Part shown: piece after piece, positions 44,523 through 53,690 of the stretch | How positions within the stretch are numbered: position 1 is the stretch's first letter | How the letters are laid out: each line of letters starts with the position of its first letter | Assembly (NCBI RefSeq): GCF_030272615.1 | Contig: NC_081414.1 | Location: 820,286,396 to 820,350,395 of the forward strand | DNA length: 64,000 nucleotides | Direction of reading: 5' to 3' | Origin: Cryptomeria japonica | Taxonomy: Eukaryota; Streptophyta; Pinopsida; Cupressales; Cupressaceae | Notes under the pieces: generated by a model | The model's input: the letters and a program-made list of their open reading frames with translations, nothing else | Told to the model about the DNA's origin: nothing | The model's database searches: none | Translations under genes and position numbers: made by a program

Positions 44523-44678
44523 TTTGAAAAGATTGCATAAAATTTAAACACACAATGCAAAGAAACACACTCTTTTTTTTTTCTTTTTTTTTCTTTTTCT
44601 CTTTTAATGAAATGAAATGAAAACACACTAAATCTAGATCTAGATCTAACAAATGCAATGCAAGAGGAAGCAATGATA

Positions 44679-44698
44679 GATTCACATCGGGTTCACCA
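44679..44698 (-). other. Tat primer-binding site, tRNA-Trp type
   Basis: Read on the minus strand, three bases after the LTR end lies TGGTGAACCCGATGTGAATC. From memory its complement matches the 3' end of plant tRNA-Trp (CCA anticodon) with a single mismatch at a CpG-type position. This differs from the initiator-Met primer used by the other LTR elements in the window. Confidence 0.65.
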
Positions 44699-44701
44699 AA
44701 A

Positions 44702-46359
44702 TGTGTGGTGGAAAAAAGCGAGACTAGGTTAATCATGCCCTAATCCTACCTTTTGACACACATTACGGAATACGAAAGAGCCTAGAGATATCGCACAATT
44801 GGCTACTTCTTTTGGTGAAAGAGAGAGCCACAAGATATCTATTAGGATTTCTATTCCCTTGTTGAAATTGTAAGATCAAGTGATGCAAGTTGAAACCCTA
44901 ATCCCAAAATGCAAGTACAAACCAATAACAAGATTGCAGAATTGAGATTAAACAATGAACAACTGTAAGTACAAGGATGAAATAAGAATGCAGATATGTA
45001 CCTGGAGTCAAAATCAGACTGGAAATGTTCGGGACGGGGGCGCGGGCGCCACTGTCCTGAAAACTGCACCGGAAACTGCTGTTCTGCACTCTGAAACACT
45101 GTTTGGAAACTGTCTGCAAACTGTCTGTCCTGAGGACCAGGGCGCCCAGCGCCTCTGTCCCAGGGACCAGGGCGCCCAACGCCCCTGTCCTGGCAGGACC
45201 AGGGTGCCCAGCGCCCCTGTCCTGGTCTCCTGCTCTGCAATTTCACACAGAGTGCTGTTCCAACCTTCTCTCTCCGGATCTGTATCCCGCGGCGTCGTCC
45301 GAATCCCGAAACCTGCAATAATATCTGAAAAGGGGGAGGGGCGGCTATATAGGGTTTTGCCTTAGTCAAACCCCCGCTTCGGTGATTTCCACCTCCACGA
45401 ATAGCCAAGTTGTTTTGTAAACTGTATTGTGTGTGCAGACCTAGTGTGTGTGCAAGGTCCAAAATGCAAGAAAGCAAACTAGAGCAACCTAGAAAGTAAA
45501 CCCTAATTGCTTGCAAATGATAATGTAAATGCTCTAAATCAAGATGCAATGTGATCTAAAGCGTGAATAAATGACGTATCAAAGCTTATGCAAAGACATG
45601 AAAACAATACGAAATCATACCCAACCCTCAAGGGAGGAGTACAAGCCAATCTTCAGTTGGTAATCTCCTATTGTTCTTCAATGTCTTCCAAGCCCTAAGT
45701 GGATGAATGAATTTTATAGATGCTTGATAGAATGATGTTGAATGTTGTTGAAGTCCTCAAAGATCTGCTCTTTCACTGCATATGAAGTTTCTAGAAACAA
45801 AAATCCCCCCCTTTCAAATGAGGAAAGAGAGCTTTTATGTATGAAACCCTAGGTCATAAATTCGTATTTTGGCCGACCTAGAGATTGAATATCCCGCCAA
45901 TTTCTTGGGGTTAAGCTTTATTTTATGATTGGATTGCGCTCCTAAAATTTCGGGAAAAATGTCCGGGACCATGTGCACCGGGCGCCACGGTCCCGACAAC
46001 TTTTCACCAAATTTTCAGGGCCGTCGGATATGATGATTTTAGAGAGAATCCTGAAGTTACAGGTGATTTCGAGATGTTTTGACCTCGAAACCAAGCCCCC
46101 AAGTTCGGAATAGGACCTAATTAGGGTTTTTGATTGAATGATGTATTGAAGGAATAAAATGCGAAGGGCGCGCTTTAGTGAAAAGGGCCCAATTTTATGA
46201 TGTAGAGAATGATGAAATAGGACCTTAGACCTAATTAATTTGATTAATTAAGTGCTTAAGGAGAAATGCAATGCAGAATGTAAAATGCACTAAGGCGGGT
46301 GCTAAACTAGGTGTGAAATTGTACCACCCTAGCGAGTGCGTACAATTTACGACGCTACA
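44702..46359 (-). repeat. Tat 5' LTR (right copy, 1658 bp)
   Basis: It runs TGTGTGGTGG to GACGCTACA in plus orientation. Differences from the left copy are scattered, mostly transitions (for example TATG/TACG, ACCCGG/ACCTGG, ATCGG/ATCAG), with no net length difference. This is the promoter copy for pol; a minus-strand CCCTATATAG box lies near 45345-45355. Confidence 0.95.
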
Positions 46360-46364
46360 GAAAG

Positions 46365-46724
46365 AGATTAGTTTCTTGGTTGAGTAAGAAATAGAGTTGT
46401 ACATCTTTATCAACAGCAGAATCAGAATATGTTGCAACAACAACTAACTGTACACAGGTATTATGGCTTAAGCAAATGTTGAAAGACATAAAGGTAAAAT
46501 GCAAGGAACCCATTACTATATACTGTGATAACACTGCAACAATTGATATATCTAAGAATCCGGTTTTACATTCCAAAACAAAACATGTTTCTATCAAATT
46601 AAATTTTCTAAGGGAAAAAGTTGAAGAAAAGGAGATAAAACCGGTTTATGTGAATACTAAAGAACAACTTGCAAATATTTTCACAAAACCTTTGCCTAAG
46701 GAGACTTTTGAATATCTCAGAGAT
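46365..46724 (+). pseudogene. C1 RNase H, second part
   Basis: It resumes the C1 frame directly after the Tat insert (RLVSWLSKK, a TAG where Gln is expected, then SCTSLSTAESEYVATTT). It continues LWLKQMLKDIKVKCKEPITI, YCDNTATIDISKNPVLHSKT and the family-typical end NTKEQLANIFTKPLPKETFE, stopping at 46724. Catalytic Glu (AESEY) and Asp (YCDN) are present. Confidence 0.92.
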
Positions 46725-47135
46725 TAGCTTGGAGTCATACCACCACTAGTAGAGACTTAGACAGTTGATGATTGTCATCAACCAACAGAATTAAAAAGAC
46801 AAATCTTTATTCCGGTATTTGATGAGGAAGCTACTTCTCAGGGGGAGTAGTTGGTATAGTAAAAATTGGTTGGTATTTTGTATGGACTTGAATTTTGTAG
46901 CTTTGGCATTTGATGTCAAAGGGGGAGAGATATCTATGGAAAAAAACATTATCTTTATGGGGAGAGATTTTGAAAAATACATTTAAGGGATTGGTATTGA
47001 AAATAATCTTTGGATAATCACATGTTACTCCCAGGGGGAGAAATGGAGATTGTTGGTTTTTTTATTTGGCATTTTTGTTTTGGCACTTTGATGGTTTTTC
47101 CATCTTGTGTTGCCATCAATGCCAAAGAGGGAGAT
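46725..47135 (+). other. C1 3' untranslated region with repeated purine tracts
   Basis: Non-coding. GGGGGAG tracts occur at about 46840, 46921 and 47034, and AAAGAGGGAGA lies immediately before the 3' LTR. GGAGATTGTTGGT occurs both at 47045 and at the true purine tract/LTR junction (47130), so the boundary sequence is partly duplicated. Confidence 0.7.
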
Positions 47136-48179
47136 TGTTGGTATTTTTGTATGGTTTTGTCATTGATGTCAACACCTATTGAATACAAGCACTTTGGAGA
47201 TCTAGCAACATTCACTGACAAACAAGTAAACTATGCAACAGTTACTGGTATATGGTTCACCGGTACTTGGAATGATGTGGAAGACACTTCGTAATGTCGA
47301 AGAAATCATGTGGACACTTTGTTTTGAAGAAATAATCATTGATATATTCATATTTGCATATTTGTTTTTACCGAGAAATAGGTCCAGGTTATCTAGGGTT
47401 ACATCGGTAGGTTTATCTTTTCCAGATCAGCATGGCACACTATGGAAATGATTTATTAGTGTTGTAAATTCATTAAGCTGACATGTTTAATCGGTTATTG
47501 CATCAGATATTATATTGTTTGTAAAATGTTTTTATTGTAATACCTTGTAGAGTCGACCTACTAAAATTGGTCTTAGGGTATGGTATAAATGTAAGATCTT
47601 ATTTGTAAGATCAAGTGTGGAATGCGAAAATGAATTGAGTGAAGGTATATGCGAGATCAAGCAGGGATATACATGAAGACATCATTTGAAGGCGAAGCTA
47701 GGTTTTTGTATAAGCATATCAGCATTACACCGGTACTGAATCCAACATATGAAGATGCTATTTTGTGTAGTACATTCTTATTGGATTTAACCATCCAAAC
47801 TATAGTCAGTGTGACTCCCATTTTGTGATTGAGTAGTGAGCTCTAGGCTGTTGGCCTTTCTGCATGTGCAGACCCCATTTATGTACACTTACTATATGTA
47901 GTAGTATCATCTGATTGTGGGTAAGGTTTCCCACCATGGTTTTTCCCCTTACAGGGTTTCCACGTACAAATATTGGTGTTATGTGTTGTGGATGACTTTA
48001 TGTTTATGTTTCATGCATTAATCCTTACCGGTATAGCAATTTACTGTTAACACTGTCTATCGACATACTTAACTGGTTTACCGGTATTAAGCATTAAGTT
48101 GGTTAATTATTTTTTGGTTTGAATTTATTAGACAACTGATTCAGCCCCCCCCCCTCTCAGTTGTCTCCGGGACCTAACA
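47136..48179 (+). repeat. C1 3' LTR (1044 bp)
   Basis: It begins TGTTGGTATT, ends GACCTAACA, and matches 28661-29721 with many substitutions. Confidence 0.93.
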
Positions 48180-48184
48180 CTCTC

Positions 48185-49093
48185 TAGCGAAATATTCCAG
48201 ATTAGAATAGAAGGGGCAATGCCCCACAAATAAGCACAAAAAGAGGATGAGCACAAAGAAGGCCAACTCCTAAACTGAGATTGTAAATCCCCACATAATT
48301 TTGCAGACCAATTTAGTTTACCAAAAAGCCAGTACGAACACTCCGAAGCAAAAGGACAATGAATAAAAAGGTGATCAGCTGATTCCAAAGAACAACCCCA
48401 CAATACACAAGGAAACACAATAGTGATCCCAAGTCTATCTAATCTTATACCAGTGAGGACTCTATCCTGAACAACTAGCCAAACAAAAGCACTTGCTTTT
48501 GGAAGACAAACAATATGCCAAAAAATTCTAGAGGGCCACAATTCCCCCCTACAGCTAGTAGATAAAAACTTATACCCATCTTTAACCGAATACCCCCCAG
48601 ACTTAGAATGGATCCAAATTAAGTCATCATCACTTTCTAAAAAAATAATTTGGTGCATATTTAACTCTTTAACATAAGAAAACTTAATCTATTTCCCAAC
48701 ATGGAGTGAATCTATCAATTTCCATCTAGCAACCGACACAAGACCAGACAAATCCAAGTAAAAGTAATCCACCACAAAAATTCCCCAAGAAGACTTTAAT
48801 TGAGACATGAGGGTCGACCAATCTCTAATACTAGTTAGAGTAGAAAAACCATTCCATATTTCCTCCCAAAATTTGGCTTTCCTACCATTATGCACAAGCC
48901 AAGATAAACAGGGGAAGATAACAAACCTACATTCAGACATAAAATTCCAAATTGCTGATCCTTTGGGAAGTGAGGAAGCTGTGAAAATAGTTTCCCTGGG
49001 TCTAATCCCTAAATATTTTGCAAATAAAATTGAAGCCCACTTGGAAGAAGGTTCTTTATCTAACTTCCACACTAATTTAGCCTCTAAAGCCAA
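48185..49093 (-). pseudogene. LINE B zinc-binding segment and RT C-terminal part
   Basis: 49093-48689 holds LVWKLDKEPSSKWASILFAK and KAKFWEEIWN, the region after the polymerase core. 48658-48185 holds LIWIHSKSGGYSVKDGYKFL, LPKASAFVWLVVQDRVLTG, and CVLWGCSLESADHLFIHCPF (zinc-binding, with the first C-x2-C reduced to C-x3-C). It is cut at IWNIS by C1; the RNase H continues at 28655. Residues printed beyond the junction belong to the C1 LTR. Confidence 0.88.
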
Positions 49094-49119
49094 ATTGTTT
49101 GCCTACCTAAATCTCTAAT

Positions 49120-51080
49120 ACTAGCTCCTCCCCGGTCCTTCAGAGAACAAACCTCATCCCAAGCCAACAATGGTATTCTAGCCCTACCACTCACATTATC
49201 ATTTCATAAGAATGACCTCAAAACTGACTGCAAATTAACTTCTTTTTTAGGAGCCTTTAAGACCGATATTAGATAAATAGGAACCACATTCAAAATAGCC
49301 TTGATAAGCACTAGCTTACCAGGGAAAGTAAGCCACTTATGGCTCCAAGAAAGAATCCTTGTCGATATGGAAGAGGAGATTATCTCCCAAAAGTTATGCT
49401 TTTCAAAACCAGTAAAAAAAGGAATCCCTAAGTACTTACAAGGGAAGTGACCAACATTAAACCCCCAAAACTTAACAACCTTGATTGTACCAAGGGAGAA
49501 ACATTAAGAAAAATGATCTTAGATTTAACACTATTCACCTTTTTGGCCAGAAAAAGTTGAATAATCTATGATAATCTTACTAATAAATTTTGCCTCAGCC
49601 ATAGTAGCATGTCCAAACAATAAAGTATCATAAAAAAAAGACAATGTGAGTGCCTATCTGCCATATTTGGAATACTAATACCTTTCCAATTACTAGCCTC
49701 CCTAGCAGCCAAGATAGATCTACTTAAGGCTTCAGCTAAAATGATAAACAGAAAAGGAGACAAAGGATCTCCTTGCCTAAGCCCTATTGATGAGGGAAAA
49801 AAACCACAAGGGGAACCATTCAAAATCACATAAAATCTAGCAGTAGAAATATATTCATTAATCCACCTCACCCACTTAACCCTAAAACCAAATTTTCTAA
49901 GAATAGAAGATAAAGCCTGCCAACTAACCCTATCATAAGATTTCATCATTATCTAATTTGAGAATCATTGCAGGAATAGATAGGTTGGAGACAAAATGCA
50001 GGACCTCATGTGCCACAATGGCCCCTTTTGTAGTTTCCCTACCAGGAACAAATACACCATGCTCACCCGAAATAATCTTAGGGATGAGCCTAGCAATCCT
50101 CACAGAGATTGCCTTAGTAATTATTTTATACAATGTGTTACATAATGAGATTGGGCAAAAATCAACAAAAGACTTAGGATTCTCTGTCTTAGGGATGATG
50201 GCAATAAGAGTAGTATCATTTCTTTTAAAATATATCTATTACTCATGGCTTCCTCCAAGATAAGAAGAATCTCATCCCCAAGAAAAGACCAACACTTTTG
50301 GAAGAACAAAGCAGTGAACCCATCAGGACTCAGGGCCTTCTCAGGGGCCATAGAAAAAATATCCTCTTTCACCTCTTGACAGGAAAAAGGGGCCATAAGC
50401 ATTTTATTATCCTCCTCATAAATAAGTTGTAGGATGGCCAAAGCAAAATTATCATCAAAAGAAGAAGATTCTGCAGTCAACAAGGATTTAAAGAACTTGA
50501 TGGCTTCAATGGCAATATCCTTTTCCTCAGTTAAGAAGACCCCAAAAGAGTCTTTAATACAAGAGATCCTACTCCTATGTCTCTTCATTTTGGTGGAGGA
50601 ATGAAAAAATTTAGTGTTCCTATCCCCTTCCACAAGCCACAAGTCTCTAGACTTCTGCCGCCAATAGATTTCTTCCCGGGAAAGGACTTCCTCAAGCCGG
50701 GTATTCAAAAGTTTAGATCTAGTAAAGGCAACAAAATCCATACCAATACTCATAACCACACTGTTTAAGGCTTCAAGCTCATTTTGGATTCTAGATTTCT
50801 CAACAAAAATATTTTTGAAATGTGAGTCATTCCAAGACTTGATCTTCTCCTTAATAAAAGAGAGTTTTTTGACAAACCGAAACATTCTAGTTCCAGAAAC
50901 AAAAGTAGCCAAAGCGCACCAAGATTCCAAAAGCATAAAAAGAGAGGGGTACCTAAACCACATTGGTTCAAACTTAAATGAGGTTTTCCTAGGATCTCTA
51001 TCATCTAAAATAGATAACATAATTGGAAAATGATCAGAGCTTGAATTAGGCAAAACCATAGCAACAACGCCCACATCCAA
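49120..51080 (-). pseudogene. LINE B endonuclease C-terminus and reverse transcriptase
   Basis: 51080-50121 carries the endonuclease end (SSSDHFPIMLSI), the linker EEIYWRQKSRDLWLVEGDRN and the RT start (MAPEKALSPDGFTALFFQKC). 50133-49933 carries YKIITKAISVRIARLIP and GRETTKGAIVAHEVLHF. 49949-49566 carries MKSYDRVSWQALSSILRKFG and GLRQGDPLSPFLFIILAEAL. At the expected FADD box a frameshift in a T run leaves FFYDTLLFGH in another frame, so one catalytic Asp is lost. The sequence to 49120 is decayed RT thumb. Confidence 0.9.
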
Positions 51081-51131
51081 AGATATCCAATTTTCAAAAA
51101 TTAGGAAACGATCAAGTCTTTCTACAATCTG

Positions 51132-51709
51132 TTAAAAATCCTTCCTCATGTTCACCCAAGTAAAAGGACTATTTAAATTTTTACGATCCAGTAAATAGTT
51201 TTTCTGAATAAAAGAATTAAAATCAACCACAATACGTTTATTAGGTAAATTGCCCCCAATTTTGTCATCCTCACTAGCAATAGCATTACAATCCCCTCCA
51301 AAGACCACAAATTGATCCCGAAGAGGGGAGGAGATTACGGTTAAATAATCCCAAAGATCTCTTTTCCTCAAAATACTCATCGGACCATAAATGTTGAACA
51401 ACCAAAATTTAACATTAGAAACCCTGCTTTCCACCAAAGCCAACATCGAGTAAGGAGCAGATACAACTAGAGATAATTTAGTAGTAACATCATTCTAGAG
51501 GAAAGATAAACCCCCTAAAGCCCCCGTAGTAGGGGAACCACAAAATTTCCAGGCATTCCATTTAGAAAACAAAAAATCAGCACCTTGCATACTCAATTTA
51601 GTTTCTTGCATCATAAAAACATCACACTTCATTAAGTCCAATTGGGACTTAATCAAGCATCTCTTGTTAGGGGCATTTAAGCCCTAACATTCCAAGAAAT
51701 GACCTTCAT
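51132..51709 (-). pseudogene. LINE B ORF2 start: apurinic-type endonuclease
   Basis: The start codon at 51709-51707 overlaps the ORF1 stop as ATGA. The reading MKVISWNVR is followed by a 1-nt loss, then LNAPNKRCLIKSQLDL, MMQETKL, a TAG, and 51446-51132 with WLFNIYGPMS, VVFGGDCNAIASEDDKIGGN and NSPFTWVNM. Catalytic Glu and Asp positions are present. The frame breaks again near 51132. Confidence 0.88.
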
Positions 51710-53655
51710 TGTCCTCGAGGGGAGGCATTATCTCCCCTCTTCTTAAGAGCACTATCCTGACCATCCTTACCCACCACAAAAGCTGCCTGAAGATTTCTTT
51801 TGGTAGCAACAGACCTAGTAAAAGGAGGACTAAACTTCTTTTTCCTCTTCCCAAAACTAGAACCCAGACTCAACAAAGTGGACTGAATTCCAGCATCTAC
51901 TTCCAATTGAGTGTAAAATGCCTTTGGCTTCCTACCCCGCTTAGTAGGAGATAGTATCAATGAAGAAGGAGATAAAGGAGTTTGTACTAAAGGCTTATTA
52001 ATTATAGGATCAAACCCTACCTTATTATCCTCACACAAAACACCATGACAACCTAGAACTTTATCCGGAGAGAGAATCTCAAAAGGATTGCGGGTTGGAG
52101 GGATAAACAAGGAAGTATTTAAATTGACAAGACCCTGATCAATCAAGTTAACCACCTTCTCAGTAACATCTTGATTCAGAGTGATATTATTTTCAGATAC
52201 AAGCTTCTGGACTTGAGAAATTAAACTCTCACCCAGAACAATAAAGCCTGATTCAATCCCCTGAGCCATAAGATCAGACTCCCTCTGAGGCAATCCATCC
52301 TCAAGCACTTGGTTAGACATAGAATCACTCATAACAGGTACCCCCTCATTACGAAGCCCTAGATGAGAACCCGATCCAACTAGATTTTTGGTTTTTCGCA
52401 AAACATCACCATCAGGGACAAATTTCTCCTTAACAAAAACCCCTTCAATACTCTTCAACATAGTAGGGCAAAAAGGATGGGAATAAAAAAGCAATTGATT
52501 TTCATGGCAGACAAAAGATTCAAGATTTATCGTACCCTTATTAGCAGGTTTTGAATGGCGAACCTCATTATTACCAAATGATAAACCTTTTAGGGTAACA
52601 AATAGTGGAGAATCCATAACCACAAAAGATTTTAAAAACCAATTAGAATCATGAACAATACTCTGCCTCCAAATCCCATCAATAGACTTCAAATTACAAT
52701 TGCAATGAACGACATAAGATGAATTCAGTAAAACATAGATCTTTACCCTAAAAACCCCATCCCCAATTAAAGAATGTGAATGCATAAACTTCCCAAAAGA
52801 AACACCTATTCTTTGCAAAATATCGGGATCAAAAAATTCATACGAGAGATTAGGAAGTGAAAACCAAGTAGGAATAGTTTTAACAATATCCTGAGAAGTC
52901 AAAAAAAGAGGTTTCCAATATTCCACAAAAACCAAATTATGACCAAACCAAAAAAATGGCTTTTCTAGGGCCTTCATTTTAGCATCCTCAGAATCAAAGA
53001 TAACAATGAAAGAACTCAAAGAGAGAACCTAAAAATAAAGCGTACCATACCATAATTCATGAATCTTACAATGCAGCTTTGAAAGCAAAATATTATCTCC
53101 CCAAACCTGAATGAAGACAACCAAAGAATGCAAATCTATAGCCTTCTTGTCCAATGGAGCCTCAACCACAGATATATAGGGAATAGGCAACCATACCTTA
53201 TCCACCAGTTTTTCCTTACCCAAGGACTTGCCCTTATCAAGATTCACATTGTCTGCCATTGTTTCCCGCAGATTCCCCGAAGCTTTTCCAACCGTCATCT
53301 TGCCCGAACCCTCATTATTTTTAGGGTTATACCCATTCCCTAAAACAACCCTATTCCTTCCGTTTCTCGAAGATAAACCCTGAATAGCTCTTGGTTTTTG
53401 CATACCAACAATCCTATTCTGTGGATAGAAAAATCCCTTAAAATAATTTGGTTTTGGCCAGTCATTATCTCTGCAACACCACTCCTGTTGCTCTAGAGCT
53501 AGCACATATACCCACTTCCTGCCTTGGAAAACCCATTGAGGAACATTATCACCTTGTAATCCATAGGGATCCAAAGGAGAAAGGGGATCATCGAGGGCAT
53601 CCTCGCCCCATGAAGAACTTCGCAAGCGAACTTTAATCCGTGAAAGCTCGCCCAT
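51706..53655 (-). pseudogene. LINE B ORF1 (RNA-binding protein), one internal stop
   Basis: A single frame of 650 codons runs from ATG 53655 (MGELSRIKVRLRSSSWGEDA) to TGA at 51708-51706, with only one internal TAG near 53030. Visible parts: VPQWVFQGRKWVYVLA, VFIQVWGDNILLSKLHCKIHE, then IVIFDSEDAKMKALEKPFFWF / LVFVEYWKP / LVTIPTWFSLPNLSYEF-like segments matching the DUF4283-type domain of plant LINE ORF1 and related proteins, and a basic Lys/Arg-rich tail (PTKRGRKPKAF, FGKRKKKFSPP). It is nearly intact compared with LINE A. Confidence 0.85.
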
Positions 53656-53690
53656 TGCATTGAAAAATTCCCAAAATAAGAGTTATAGTT

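Larger units (their letters stand above)
33531..46359 (-). mobile_element. Tat-lineage Ty3/gypsy element carrying an antisense PMD gene
   Basis: This 12,829-bp element is in minus orientation. It has two 1658-bp LTRs (33531-35188, 44702-46359) and target duplication GAAAG (33526-33530 and 46360-46364). On the minus strand the order is LTR, primer site, gag-position ORF with protease, RT, RNase H, second (archaeal-like) RNase H, integrase, then a 3.8-kb region with a plus-strand PMD gene, the polypurine tract and the LTR. The second RNase H before integrase marks the Tat clade of non-chromodomain plant gypsy elements. No retrotransposon-gag domain is seen. Confidence 0.95.
28661..48179 (+). 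mobile_element. C1: full-length Ty1/copia element inserted in LINE B
   Basis: LTRs lie at 28661-29721 and 47136-48179, with target duplication CTCTC (28656-28660 and 48180-48184). Internal order on the plus strand is primer site, gag, zinc knuckle, protease, integrase, reverse transcriptase, RNase H and polypurine tracts. The RNase H is split by the Tat element at 33531-46359. Without that insert C1 is about 6.7 kb. The LTRs differ at many sites and by 17 bp in length, so C1 is older than its Tat passenger. Confidence 0.94.
26390..53672 (-). mobile_element. LINE B: near full-length L1-like element, split by C1
   Basis: It is flanked by the perfect 18-bp duplication AAAATAAGAGTTATAGTT (26372-26389 and 53673-53690), with a poly-A tail (T run 26388-26397) on the left. 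On the minus strand it begins 17 bases before the ORF1 start at 53655, then ORF2, then a long 3' region. Copia C1 interrupts it at 28661-48179. When C1 and one CTCTC are ignored, the frame between the zinc-binding segment and the RNase H reads straight through. The LINE proper is about 7.8 kb. Confidence 0.93.

Noticed and set aside
48128-48184. C-terminal residues after IWNIS in the LINE B zinc-segment frame
   Set aside because: They translate the C1 LTR, not the LINE; not a fusion protein.
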